This document shows, piece by piece, positions 1 to 8,484 of a stretch of DNA of 64,000 bases. Within the stretch, counting starts at the first letter, position 1, and every line of letters starts with the position of its first letter. The position numbers were made by a program, and so were the translations under genes. Below the pieces are notes generated by a model. It saw only the letters and a program-made list of their open reading frames with translations, did not search any database and had not been told where the DNA came from. This stretch comes from Nosocomiicoccus ampullae (GTDB lineage: Bacteria > Bacillota > Bacilli > Staphylococcales > Salinicoccaceae), in NCBI RefSeq assembly GCF_001696685.1, contig NZ_MBFG01000003.1, positions 1 through 64,000 on the forward strand, given 5' to 3'.

Positions 1-235
1 ATGTCAATTCTAAATTTTTTATGTATAACAGTTTTTTATCATAAGGATACAATTCATTAAAAAGTAATAAATCATTGAACGTATCTTTATTTTCTAATAA
101 ATATTCATACAATTTATCTATACTTATTTTGTTAGTAAGAAACTCATATTCATTTTCATCATAAATATTTTTCAAACTATATAATCCACTCTCATAATTT
201 TTTAACAATGAATGTAATCTTTCTTCTAACTGCAT
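1..235 (-). CDS. Unknown protein, N-terminal 78 residues (cut by window start)
   Basis: An open frame runs on the minus strand from an ATG at 235 to the window edge without a stop. An AAGGTG ribosome binding site sits about 7 bases ahead of the ATG. The visible part (begins MQLEERLHSLLKNYESGLYS) is rich in Leu, Lys, Asn, Tyr and Glu and looks helical and soluble, with no signal peptide or membrane segment. I do not recognise it. It is transcribed away from the restriction-modification genes, so it may belong to the same accessory island or be its flank. Its high AT content and codon use resemble the neighbouring R-M genes more than the housekeeping genes. Confidence 0.6.
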   Translation of the reverse strand, partial: MQLEERLHSLLKNYESGLYSLKNIYDENEYEFLTNKISIDKLYEYLLENKDTFNDLLLFNELYPYDKKLLYIKNLELT

Positions 236-302
236 TGAAATCACACCTTAGAACAATATTATTTAAATTATAGCATTTTTAATAAATTTATATCATGCTT
301 TC

Positions 303-335
303 GATCTTGATCTTCTAAATGTTCTGTGATATAAT
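303..335 (+). promoter_or_regulatory. Promoter of the cytosine methylase gene with two GATC sites
   Basis: A -35 box TTGATC (307-312) and a -10 box TATAAT (330-335) are separated by 17 bases, ahead of the methylase gene. Two GATC sequences lie at 303-306 and 309-312; the second forms part of the -35 box. GATC is the expected target of this methylase and its partner nuclease, so the sites may give methylation-dependent autoregulation. That role is an inference. Confidence 0.7.
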
Positions 336-366
336 ATTTAAACGTATTAAAGTACAGGTGATGAAC

Positions 367-1605
367 ATGAAAAAACTTAGAGTGGCAGAGCTTTTTGCTG
401 GTGTTGGTGGTTTTAGGCTCGGTCTTGAAAATACAAATAATAATTTATTTGAAATAACATGGGCAAATCAGTGGGAGCCTAGCACGAAAGCGCAACATGC
501 TTTTGAATGTTATACTCATCATTTTAAAACTGGCATCCATTCAAATGAGGATATTGCCGAAGTAACTGATGAAGAAATGGCGAGTACAAGTGCAGATATC
601 GTTGTTGGTGGATTCCCTTGCCAAGATTATTCAGTTGCAAGATCTCTTAATGGTGAACTAGGTATTTCTGGTAAAAAGGGCGTTCTTTTTTGGGAAATTG
701 CTCGTTTTATACAAAATACTTATCCAAAATATTTAATTTTAGAGAATGTTGATAGATTATTAAAATCTCCTTCTAAACAACGTGGACGAGATTTTGGAGT
801 CATGCTATCAACGTTAAACGAACTTGGCTATGACGTCGAATGGCGAGTCATTAATGCTGCTGAATATGGGAATGCTCAGAGAAGAAGACGTGTATTCATA
901 TTTGGATATAGACGAAATATGTCTTATGCTGAGTCTCTCACTTCATTTTCCGATGATGATATTATTTTCAAAGAAGGTTTATATGCAAAGCAGTTCCCTG
1001 TAGAAAGTAAGCCGAATAAGAATCGCATAAATAAAACAGAACTATCTCATGATATCGTTAATGTCTCTGACACGTTTCAGTTCCAGTTTTGGAATTCAGG
1101 AATAATGAGAGATGGGCAGATTACAACAATCGACACTACCCCAATAAAAGAGACACCTGTTACATTAGGGGAGATCCTAGAAGAAAATTACGATAAAAAA
1201 TATGTCATTACTGGTGATAAACTAGAGAAATTTAAATATCTTCGTGGAAGTAAAAAGATCGAACGTGTGACACCTACAGGTCATAAATATTATTATACTG
1301 AAGGTGGCATGAGTGAGACAGACGCACTAGACTTACCTGGTAGAACAATGTTAACAAGTGAGGGTTCTGTAAATAGAAGTACCCACATCGTTAAAACTAA
1401 TAATGAAATTAGACAACTTACGCCGGTAGAAGCAGAAAGATTAAATGGATTTCCTGATAATTGGACAGACATGCTCCCAGAGAGAAGAAGATTCTTCATG
1501 ATGGGAAATGCATTAGTGATTCCAATAATTACAAGAATTGGAAATAGAATTGAAGAAATCGAACAAGAGTTTGAAGAAGATGAGACTCAATTAGAATTAT
1601 TTTAA
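367..1605 (+). CDS. Type II DNA cytosine-5 methyltransferase, M.Sau3AI-like (GATC)
   Basis: This enzyme adds a methyl group to C5 of cytosine, probably in GATC, protecting host DNA from the nuclease encoded next to it. The C5-methylase motifs are in order: SAM-binding motif I LFAGVGGFRLG (9-19), motif IV GGFPCQDYS with catalytic Cys85, motif VI ENV (126-128), motif VIII QRRRRVFIFG (171-180), and motifs IX-X near the C-terminus (LTPVEAERLNGFPDNW, MGNALVIP). The whole length of 412 residues resembles M.Sau3AI from memory. The start at 367 is preferred because AGGTG lies 6 bases upstream; ATGs at 361 and 319 fit less well. A terminator follows at once, so the nuclease gene is a separate unit. 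Confidence 0.95.
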   Translation: MKKLRVAELFAGVGGFRLGLENTNNNLFEITWANQWEPSTKAQHAFECYTHHFKTGIHSNEDIAEVTDEEMASTSADIVVGGFPCQDYSVARSLNGELGISGKKGVLFWEIARFIQNTYPKYLILENVDRLLKSPSKQRGRDFGVMLSTLNELGYDVEWRVINAAEYGNAQRRRRVFIFGYRRNMSYAESLTSFSDDDIIFKEGLYAKQFPVESKPNKNRINKTELSHDIVNVSDTFQFQFWNSGIMRDGQITTIDTTPIKETPVTLGEILEENYDKKYVITGDKLEKFKYLRGSKKIERVTPTGHKYYYTEGGMSETDALDLPGRTMLTSEGSVNRSTHIVKTNNEIRQLTPVEAERLNGFPDNWTDMLPERRRFFMMGNALVIPIITRIGNRIEEIEQEFEEDETQLELF

Positions 1606-1630
1606 GTTCAGCGTGAGCTGGACTTTTTTT
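1606..1630 (+). terminator. Intrinsic terminator after the methylase gene
   Basis: Seven-base stem GTTCAGC/GCTGGAC with loop GTGA, followed by seven T. It starts directly after the stop codon. Confidence 0.85.
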
Positions 1631-1689
1631 ATTTTATTAAAATTAAATAATGATAAAATATATATAAAAAATCTAATGTGGTGAGTGCT

Positions 1690-3066
1690 ATGTTTAAGTA
1701 TGAAACGATAGACGATTTAGTGAGTTACGCTAAAGAAGCAGAAGGTAAAACGTTAAAAGAAATTGATAAGAATGATATGTTTGAGAGCAAAAACATAAAA
1801 GGAAAAGTCGGAACAATTATAGAAGAAAGTTATTTCGGTTATCCATCGAACTCTGCAGCGGAAGCTGATTTTGCTGATGTCGGGGTTGAACTAAAAACAA
1901 CGGGCGTTATTCGACAAAAAAGCGGTAAATTAGCTGCAAAAGAACGCCTCGTTTTAAATATAATCAATTACGAGACTGAAGCATTTAAAGACTTTTATAC
2001 ATCATCTTTCTGGCTTAAAAATAATAAACTATTAATTTTCTTTTATTCTTATGTTCGTAACGCAGATAACAAACCAGACTACCGAAACTTTGAGATTATA
2101 AAAACAATCCTTCATGAATTTAATGACACAGATTTGGAACTTATTAAAAAAGACTGGGAAATCATAAATAATAAAATAAAAGCGGGCCTTGCGCATGAAC
2201 TATCAGAAGGTGACACTAACATCTTAGGCGCATGTACAAAAGGTGCAAGTGCTAAAAGTGTAAGATCGCAGCCATTTTCTGACATTGATGCGAAACAACG
2301 TGCATACTCTTTAAAACAAGGATACATGTCCGCACTAGTTAGACAATACATAGACAATGAAAAGTTAATCTCTTTCACTTCTGCTGAACAGCTTAAAAAC
2401 AAATCATTCGAAGCTTTACTACATGATTATTTTGATGTTTATATTGGTTGGTCAACAAAAGACATCGCTAAAAGATTAGGTGTTGAATTATCCACAGCTA
2501 AAAATAAAAACGCGTTACTAATTAGTGATATTTTAGGTATAACTGGAACCAACCTAAATAAAATTGAAGAATTCTCGAAGTTAAATATTAAATTTAAAAC
2601 AATCACTTATAGTAAAACTGGCACATTACCTGAAAGTATGTCATTTGAGAATTTAAACTTCGAAGAAATTTATAATGAAAACTTTGATGATTCATCTTTA
2701 AAAGAACAAATGGAATCTATTAAGTGGCTTTTTGTTGTTTTTCAAAAGGACGAAAATAATGACACAATTTTTAAAGGTATAAAACTTTGGAACGTTCCTG
2801 AAGAAATTATTGATAATCAAATACGTGATCTATACGATTATGTCAAACAACAAATGCTTGATAAGAATGTCGTTACTTACGATCAAAATGGAAAAGAGAT
2901 AATAAACTTGCCGAAAACAGCTTTCAATGGAGTGTGTCACGTTAGACCAAAAGGTGCTAATAGAGCTAAAAGCATGATTACACTACCTAATGGAGAAAGC
3001 ATACCAAATCAATGTTTTTGGTTTAATGCTGCTTTCATTAAAAATATTACACAAGAGCTGATATAA
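1690..3066 (+). CDS. Type II restriction endonuclease, Sau3AI/MutH family
   Basis: Predicted to cut unmethylated GATC. The N-terminal MutH-like half carries the metal-binding pattern D60...ELK (67-69) in EADFADVGVELK, followed by KERLVLNIINYE. The middle holds blocks typical of Sau3AI (HELSEG, CTKGASAKS, AKQRAYSLKQGYM). The C-terminal half matches the second, catalytically dead MutH-like domain of Sau3AI, which binds a second site (IFKGIKLWNVPEE, CHVRPKG, FWFNAAFIKN). At 458 residues it is slightly shorter than Sau3AI. The ATG at 1690 is chosen because GGTGA lies 5 bases ahead; in-frame GTGs at 1678 and 1681 overlap that site. It has its own terminator and, because a terminator precedes it, must have its own promoter in the AT-rich gap. 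Confidence 0.93.
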   Translation: MFKYETIDDLVSYAKEAEGKTLKEIDKNDMFESKNIKGKVGTIIEESYFGYPSNSAAEADFADVGVELKTTGVIRQKSGKLAAKERLVLNIINYETEAFKDFYTSSFWLKNNKLLIFFYSYVRNADNKPDYRNFEIIKTILHEFNDTDLELIKKDWEIINNKIKAGLAHELSEGDTNILGACTKGASAKSVRSQPFSDIDAKQRAYSLKQGYMSALVRQYIDNEKLISFTSAEQLKNKSFEALLHDYFDVYIGWSTKDIAKRLGVELSTAKNKNALLISDILGITGTNLNKIEEFSKLNIKFKTITYSKTGTLPESMSFENLNFEEIYNENFDDSSLKEQMESIKWLFVVFQKDENNDTIFKGIKLWNVPEEIIDNQIRDLYDYVKQQMLDKNVVTYDQNGKEIINLPKTAFNGVCHVRPKGANRAKSMITLPNGESIPNQCFWFNAAFIKNITQELI

Positions 3067-3070
3067 ATTT

Positions 3071-3107
3071 ATTCCAGCAATTATTAAATAATTGCTGGAA
3101 TATTTTT
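3071..3107 (+). terminator. Intrinsic terminator after the restriction endonuclease gene
   Basis: Near-perfect 13-15 bp stem ATTCCAGCAATTA/TAATTGCTGGAAT followed by a T-rich stretch (TATTTTTT). Confidence 0.88.
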
Positions 3108-3128
3108 TACTAAATTCTTTTCTCAACA

Positions 3129-3159
3129 TAAAAAAAGCCGCATGCTTACGCATACGACT
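3129..3159 (-). terminator. Intrinsic terminator after the M20 amidohydrolase gene
   Basis: On the minus strand a 10-bp stem AGTCGTATGC/GCATGCGGCT (two G-U pairs) with GTAA loop is followed by seven T. It overlaps the stop codon. Confidence 0.87.
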
Positions 3160-4318
3160 ATTTCTTAAGTCTCTTCGCTTGTTCTTCCTTCACCGCTTCA
3201 AGCACCTCTCTATTCTCTAACAATTCAAGTCCTGTATTCGCGAGTGCTAATACCGCTTCTTCCATCGCTTTAAATCCGTCTTCAGTAATCGTTTGTTCTC
3301 TGAATTCTGGCGTATGTGCTTTTACTCCAGGACAGTTCATGCCGACGTATGGATGGAGTGCTGGTATTCTATGTGAGATGTCTCCAATGTCTGCACTTCC
3401 TGATGATTTTTCTTTTTTATTGATTGGACGATCTGTAAATTTCTTATGATGTTTTGTAAAAAGCTCTGACAGTGTGTCGTTTGGTATTAAGTTGTTGTAA
3501 CTTAGCTCGTAGTTTGATATTACGACTTCTGTACCTGTTATTAGTGCTGCACCTTTCGCAACGTTTCTAATTTTTTCTACGACTTCATCTAAATAGTCTC
3601 TTTCGTTTGCACGAATGTAGAATTGTGCCGTTGCGTGTTCTGGGACGATGTTTGCTGCGTGTCCGCCGTTATTGATAATGCCGTGTATTCTCACGTCATC
3701 TTGGACATGTTCTCTGAGTGCGTTGATACCGCTAAATAGTTGAAGGACACCGTCTAATGCGTTGATTCCTTCTTCAGGGTTTCCTGCCGCGTGTGCTGCT
3801 TTTCCGTAGAAGTCAAATTGTAGCGCGTCCATTGCGAGCATGTCTCCACTTTCTGATGAGACGTCTGACGGGTGAACCATTAGTGCGACGTCCATATCGT
3901 CAAATATACCTTCTTCTGCCATCGGTACTTTTGCACCGTTCGTTTCTTCTGCTGGTGTTCCGACGACAACGACTTTTCCTCCTGTTTCATCTACATGTTT
4001 ACTTAATAGAATACCTGCACCGATACTCATATTACCAATTAAGTTATGTCCACACGCATGTCCTAATCCTTTTAGTGCATCGTATTCAGCGAGATAACAA
4101 ATTGTCGGACCTTCTTTTTCACTATCATAAGTTGCGATAAATGCTGTCGGACGATTGACGATGTTTGTTTCAATTAAAAAGCCATGCTTTTCTAATTCAC
4201 TCGTTAATAAGCGCATCGCACGATATTCCTCATCCCCAAGTTCAGGATTTCTATACATATCAATCGCATTATGTTCTAAATCTTTTTTTATCGTTTCGTA
4301 ATCTTTTAACCCAATCAT
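3158..4318 (-). CDS. M20 family metal-dependent amidohydrolase
   Basis: A cytosolic zinc hydrolase of the M20/ACY1L2-AbgB type that removes acyl or aminoacyl groups from N-acyl amino acids or small peptide-like amides. Visible metal ligands are in GHACGHN (86-92), the catalytic and metal pair Glu124-Glu125 in GTPAEETNGAK, and His149 in MVHPSD. The insertion around 170-290 is the lid/dimerisation domain. The length of 386 residues is normal. AAAGGAG precedes the start. It lies 64 bases downstream of the YfcC-type carrier and PH-protein block on the same strand. A pairing of hydrolase and importer for a scavenged amide substrate is plausible, but the substrate cannot be read from sequence. Confidence 0.88.
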   Translation of the reverse strand: MIGLKDYETIKKDLEHNAIDMYRNPELGDEEYRAMRLLTSELEKHGFLIETNIVNRPTAFIATYDSEKEGPTICYLAEYDALKGLGHACGHNLIGNMSIGAGILLSKHVDETGGKVVVVGTPAEETNGAKVPMAEEGIFDDMDVALMVHPSDVSSESGDMLAMDALQFDFYGKAAHAAGNPEEGINALDGVLQLFSGINALREHVQDDVRIHGIINNGGHAANIVPEHATAQFYIRANERDYLDEVVEKIRNVAKGAALITGTEVVISNYELSYNNLIPNDTLSELFTKHHKKFTDRPINKKEKSSGSADIGDISHRIPALHPYVGMNCPGVKAHTPEFREQTITEDGFKAMEEAVLALANTGLELLENREVLEAVKEEQAKRLKK

Positions 4319-4356
4319 GCTATAACTCCTTTACACAATCCATCAGTGTAAAATAA

Positions 4357-4719
4357 CTATTCGCTAAGTACAACTTGCGCAATCAGTTGATCGATTTCAC
4401 GGATGTTAATTTTCTTATCTAGTTTTATTTTAATTTTACCTACACGCGTCCATAACTCGAGTTCCGCATTTAAATCCATTAGTTTCCCTGCGTTTTCTGT
4501 AGACCACATGTATATTGAATTATATGGTAATGAATATACCTCTACTTTTTTACCAGTAATTCCTTGAGAATCTCTAAAAATAATTCTTTTTGATGTAAAT
4601 GTAACACTATCTCTAAATGTTTTATATGCCACGATAAACTTTTCATTCGGTAGCATAATTTCTTGAACTTCTTTCGCTAAATCACATTTTTGAAACAGTG
4701 TAAAATCTGGTATTTGCAT
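4357..4719 (-). CDS. Bacterial PH-domain protein
   Basis: A 120-residue soluble protein that looks like a single bacterial pleckstrin-homology domain (bPH_1, as in YvbH-type proteins). It has alternating beta strands (EKFIVAYKTFRDSVTFTSKR, IIFRDSQG, KVEVYSLPYNSIYMWSTENAG) and a C-terminal helix. The ligand and role of this family are poorly known. The start at 4719 is set by a GAGG site 7 bases upstream; an upstream in-frame ATG at 4737 has no such site. It sits between the YfcC carrier gene and the M20 hydrolase gene on the same strand. Confidence 0.75.
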   Translation of the reverse strand: MQIPDFTLFQKCDLAKEVQEIMLPNEKFIVAYKTFRDSVTFTSKRIIFRDSQGITGKKVEVYSLPYNSIYMWSTENAGKLMDLNAELELWTRVGKIKIKLDKKINIREIDQLIAQVVLSE

Positions 4720-4782
4720 AATACATCCTCTTTTCATTTGTTAAATTTAATTAATTATACAACATAAAAAGTAACTGAGTAT

Positions 4783-6198
4783 TTAAAACACAAATAAATG
4801 TGCGATTGTGACAAATATTGCTGCGAGTAAGTACTGAATAAGGATAATCGGCAGTACGAACTTCGCCCATTTTGTCCATTCAATTTTTGCGATTGCTAAA
4901 CTCGCCATTAATACACCACTTGTCGGTGTAATTGCGTTTGATATACCGTCACCAAGTTGGAATGCGAGTACTGCTGTTTGTCTCGATACGTCTGTTAAAT
5001 CAGATATCGACGACATAATTGGCATCGATAGTGCTGCTTGACCGCTTCCTGACGGTACTAAGAAGTTAAGTCCACTTTGAGTTAGTAACATTCCAAGTGC
5101 GGATAATAACGATGGTAATTCGTTAATTGAGTTCGCAACAGCGTTTAAAATCGTATCGATTGTCATACTTTCTTGAAGGATGACGAGTACCCCGTATGCA
5201 AATCCTACGACTAATGCTCCAGGAACTAAATCTTTACATCCATCGATAAAACTATCTGCAATTTCGTTGTAGTTCATTTTACCAATGATTCCTGCAATAA
5301 CTCCAAATAATAGGAAGAGCGATGCGATCTCCATAATGTACCAACCAAATTTAGTCACACCGATTGCTAAAAATAGAATCGTGAGTGTAAATATGACGAG
5401 AATGATTTTTTGGCGTAACGTAAACTCTACATCCTTTAATGCGTACGTTTCTTCTTGGAAGTTCGATAAGTCGATTTCTTCTTCGTCTAGTTTACCGGCT
5501 TGTCTTAACTTAGCGACTTTTTTCGCTTTATACATCACCCATGCGATTGTGACACTAACCATCACAACCCACATAATCATACGGTAACCTTTACCAGAGA
5601 ATAACGGTAACTCTGCGATACCTTGTGCGATACCAACTGTAAATGGGTTTAAAAATGCTGTAGTAAACCCGGCAACTGACCCTAATATTACAATCGATGC
5701 ACCGATCATTGGGTTATACCCAAGACGAATTGCGAGCGGTACTAATATAAATAGAAACGGAATCGTCTCTTCACTCATTCCAAATGTCGCACCACCGAGT
5801 GCAAAGAGTACCATGATAATTGGAATGAGTAAGAACTTCTTGTCTTCCATCTTATAAACGAGTCGCTCTAATCCGTTTTCTACTGCCTGAGTTTTTGATA
5901 AAATCCCGAACGCGCCTCCGACGATAAATATAAAGAATATAATCGGAGCAGCGTTTTCCATTCCTTTAAATACCGCTTCAAATATTCCAAATAACGTCGC
6001 GTTTTCTGCTTCTACACTTTGATATGTACCTTCAACAACTAACGTTTGAACGTTACCATTTACTTCTTTTTCTACACGCTCAAAGCTACCTGACGGAATA
6101 ATATAACTGACAGCTGTTGCAAGTATGATCAGTCCAAATAACAACGCAAACACGTTTGGGAATTCCCATTTTTTCTTTTTTATACTTTCATTATCCAT
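4783..6198 (-). CDS. YfcC-family membrane carrier (C4-dicarboxylate anaerobic carrier-like)
   Basis: An integral membrane secondary transporter of 471 residues with about 12 hydrophobic segments. A short cytosolic N-terminus (KKKKWEFPNVFALLFG) leads into the first membrane span. Family features include the Ser/Gly-rich signature NFLVPSGSGQAALSMPI in the second half and GGATFGMSEETIPF in the first. Relatives belong to the ion transporter superfamily and carry dicarboxylates, arginine/ornithine or peptide-derived compounds, so the substrate is not assigned. The ATG at 6198 follows GAGGTGAAGG; a GTG nine bases upstream overlaps that site. The nearby hydrolase gene (3158-4318) suggests uptake and breakdown of an amino-acid-like compound. 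Confidence 0.82.
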   Translation of the reverse strand: MDNESIKKKKWEFPNVFALLFGLIILATAVSYIIPSGSFERVEKEVNGNVQTLVVEGTYQSVEAENATLFGIFEAVFKGMENAAPIIFFIFIVGGAFGILSKTQAVENGLERLVYKMEDKKFLLIPIIMVLFALGGATFGMSEETIPFLFILVPLAIRLGYNPMIGASIVILGSVAGFTTAFLNPFTVGIAQGIAELPLFSGKGYRMIMWVVMVSVTIAWVMYKAKKVAKLRQAGKLDEEEIDLSNFQEETYALKDVEFTLRQKIILVIFTLTILFLAIGVTKFGWYIMEIASLFLLFGVIAGIIGKMNYNEIADSFIDGCKDLVPGALVVGFAYGVLVILQESMTIDTILNAVANSINELPSLLSALGMLLTQSGLNFLVPSGSGQAALSMPIMSSISDLTDVSRQTAVLAFQLGDGISNAITPTSGVLMASLAIAKIEWTKWAKFVLPIILIQYLLAAIFVTIAHLFVF

Positions 6199-6273
6199 AA
6201 CCTTCACCTCTTAAGCTCTTTATATTTGTTAATTATACATGTCTTTTCATAAAAAACCATAATGACTGATAAT

Positions 6274-6305
6274 AAAAAAATCCGCACATCTAAGATGCGC
6301 GGATT
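6274..6305 (-). terminator. Intrinsic terminator after gldA
   Basis: Minus-strand hairpin AATCCGCGCATCT/AGATGTGCGGATT (one G-U pair) followed by seven T. Confidence 0.87.
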
Positions 6306-6314
6306 ATATAGAAT

Positions 6315-7421
6315 TTATTCATATAATTCGATTAACGATTTTACGTACTCATCTGCTGCGAGTAAAGCATTCGCCACGTCTTCTTTTGTATACTTTACAC
6401 GCATCTCGTGAATCGTTTCGCCTTCTGCTGTTGCGAGCTCTCCAACTTTTAATAAATCTTCATATGACGCATCGCCTAAGTGTAATTCTTCGAGTGTCGT
6501 TGGTAATCCAAGTGTTTGATAGAGTGATACGTAGTTGTCGATTTCATCGATATCTCTATTTTCTAAAATAAGTTGTGTTAACGTACCGTATGCAACTTTT
6601 TCACCGTGAGTAAGTTCGTGAATTTTACCATCTAGTGCTGTGAATCCGTTATGGATTGCGTGTGCAGCTGCAAGTCCACCACTTTCAAATCCTAAACCAC
6701 TTAATAGTGTGTTTGCTTCTACGACGTCTTCTAATGATTCTGTTACAACTTTCGCACGGTTTGCTGCAATCGCAAGTTCTGATTTTTCAAATAGTGTGTC
6801 GACACATTTTTCTGCGATTGCTTCTGCCGCGAGTGACGTTACTCCACCTGCCATCGTGTTACCTTTTGCTTCGATGACTGCACGTGCTTCAACGTATGTT
6901 GCGAGTGCATCTGCGATTCCTGAAGCGAGTAAACGCTCTGGAGCGTTCGCTACGACTGCTGTATCGACTAATACTAAATCTGGATTTTTATCATAGAAGA
7001 TGTACTTTTCAAACGTTCCTTCGTCTGAGTAAATGACCGATAATGCAGATGTTGGTGCGTCTGTAGATGCGATTGTTGGTAATACCGCAACACTTACTGC
7101 CGCTTCATCTGCAACTGCTTTACCTGTGTCGATCGTCTTACCGCCACCAAGAGCGATGACAAAGTCACATTCTTCTTTCGTCACACGTTCAGAAATACGT
7201 TCGATTTCTGACGTCGATGCTTCACCGTTAAATAACTCACGTGTTACATTAAATCCATTTTCATTTAAATAATCGTGAAACTTTTTACCGACAATGTCAT
7301 AAACAACGTCATCACATAATAGTAACGGTGCTTCACCAAGTGCTTCTAAATGTGTCTTACTATTTAGTAAGGCATCTTTTCCTTGAACGTATTTCGCTGG
7401 ACTAATAAATACTTTTTCCAT
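6315..7421 (-). CDS. gldA: Glycerol dehydrogenase
   Basis: An NAD-dependent, zinc-dependent iron-family dehydrogenase that oxidises glycerol to dihydroxyacetone. The NAD-binding [13 protein letters not shown] is at 92-104. Zinc ligands of this family are visible as Asp171 ([13 protein letters not shown]), His254 ([12 protein letters not shown]) and His272 ([11 protein letters not shown]). The length of 368 residues is typical. AAAGGAAG lies 8 bases before the start. It is flanked by its own terminator and a separate upstream unit, so it is probably monocistronic. The product could feed a dihydroxyacetone kinase; the Dak-like gene in this window (28749-30395) is the fatty-acid kinase type and not its partner. 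Confidence 0.95.
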   Translation of the reverse strand: MEKVFISPAKYVQGKDALLNSKTHLEALGEAPLLLCDDVVYDIVGKKFHDYLNENGFNVTRELFNGEASTSEIERISERVTKEECDFVIALGGGKTIDTGKAVADEAAVSVAVLPTIASTDAPTSALSVIYSDEGTFEKYIFYDKNPDLVLVDTAVVANAPERLLASGIADALATYVEARAVIEAKGNTMAGGVTSLAAEAIAEKCVDTLFEKSELAIAANRAKVVTESLEDVVEANTLLSGLGFESGGLAAAHAIHNGFTALDGKIHELTHGEKVAYGTLTQLILENRDIDEIDNYVSLYQTLGLPTTLEELHLGDASYEDLLKVGELATAEGETIHEMRVKYTKEDVANALLAADEYVKSLIELYE

Positions 7422-7488
7422 TCATACAACTTCCTTTCAAATTTTATAAATATCTTGATGTATATATTAATTTTTAATGTACAGTGTT

Positions 7489-7953
7489 TTATGAAACATC
7501 CTTTTCAATTTCAATCGTGCCGTCTTCGTTAAACACATACTCATCGTCTTTCGTTCTAAAACCGAACTTTTTATAAAAACGAATCGCGTTGATTAACGCA
7601 CTACCGACAATTTTATCCGCTTCTTTTACGTACTCATCTTCTAACACGGTCTCCATAATTTTACGACCGAGCCCTTCACCACCGTGATCTGGGTGAACGT
7701 ATACGAGTTTAAGTGTCGATACACCGTCAACCGGTTTTGAAATACCGCCACTTGCAATTAGATTTCCTTCTTTTTCAATAATATAAACATGTGTGTCTTT
7801 TGCTTCTTTTCTATAATAGTCTTCTTTTTGTTCATCTACCCACTGCTCGATTAACTCATCGGGATATGTTTCTGTATTTACTTCTCGCATCGTGATATTT
7901 ACTAAATGCATTAATGATTCAATATCTTTATCTTCAAGTCGTCTGATTATCAT
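7489..7953 (-). CDS. GNAT-family N-acetyltransferase
   Basis: A 154-residue single-domain acetyltransferase. Beta strands 4 and 5 surround the acetyl-CoA motif A (LVYVHPDHGGEGLGRKIM, Q/R-x-x-G-x-G/A type), and motif B is AIRFYKKFGF. The substrate is unknown. It is divergent from the GntR-ABC operon and shares the 157-base intergenic region with it. A gap of 67 bases separates it from gldA, with no clear terminator of its own. Confidence 0.85.
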   Translation of the reverse strand: MIIRRLEDKDIESLMHLVNITMREVNTETYPDELIEQWVDEQKEDYYRKEAKDTHVYIIEKEGNLIASGGISKPVDGVSTLKLVYVHPDHGGEGLGRKIMETVLEDEYVKEADKIVGSALINAIRFYKKFGFRTKDDEYVFNEDGTIEIEKDVS

Positions 7954-8033
7954 CTGTCGACTCCTTTCTTATTAAACTTATAGACGTATCTCAATGTTTT
8001 TAAACCAAAAATTTTAGAAATAACTGTTTTTTG

Positions 8034-8063
8034 TTGACACAAAGTGAGTATGATGTGTATAGT
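8034..8063 (+). promoter_or_regulatory. Promoter of the GntR-ABC operon
   Basis: A consensus -35 TTGACA (8034-8039) and a -10 TATAGT (8058-8063), spaced by 18 bases, lie ahead of the GntR regulator gene. Confidence 0.8.
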
Positions 8064-8082
8064 GTATATAGAGTATATATAC
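8064..8082 (+). promoter_or_regulatory. Palindromic operator candidate for the GntR regulator
   Basis: An inverted repeat GTATATA-GAGTA-TATATAC starts directly after the -10 box and so covers the transcription start. Its position and symmetry fit autorepression by the YtrA-type GntR protein encoded just downstream. Assignment is by position only. Confidence 0.6.
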
Positions 8083-8110
8083 ATTATTATTTTAGATTGG
8101 AGATGCAGCT

Positions 8111-8482
8111 ATGAATATTCTCATTGACAATACGAGTAAAACTCCGATTTACGAACAAATTGTAAATCAAATTAAGGAGAGTATTATACACGGTGAGCTT
8201 AATGAAGGCGATGCGCTACCTTCAATGAGGAAACTTGCTAAAGATTTAAAAGTAAGTGTCATCACGACAAAACGTGCATACGAAGAGTTAGAAAACGAGG
8301 GATATACGTACTCCGTTGTTGGAAAGGGGTCATTTGTTAAAGAACAAAACCTCGAGCAAATCCGTGAAAGAAAATTAAAATTACTCGAGGAGATGATTGA
8401 CGATGTCATTCAAAATAGTAAATCTGTCAATTTATCGAAAGATGAGTTGTTCGAGTTAATTAACATTTTATATGAGGAGTGA
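8111..8482 (+). CDS. GntR-family transcriptional regulator, YtrA subfamily
   Basis: A 123-residue protein made of an N-terminal winged helix-turn-helix (YEQIVNQIKESIIHGELN through KGSFVKEQ, about residues 13-78) and a short helical C-terminal dimerisation arm, the hallmark of the YtrA subfamily that controls adjacent ABC exporters. GGAGAT precedes the start. Its stop overlaps the ribosome binding site of the ATPase gene, so the three genes form one operon. In Bacillus and Staphylococcus such regulators repress exporter operons induced by cell-wall or membrane-active agents; the inducer here is unknown. Confidence 0.92.
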   Translation: MNILIDNTSKTPIYEQIVNQIKESIIHGELNEGDALPSMRKLAKDLKVSVITTKRAYEELENEGYTYSVVGKGSFVKEQNLEQIRERKLKLLEEMIDDVIQNSKSVNLSKDELFELINILYEE

Positions 8483-8484
8483 TA

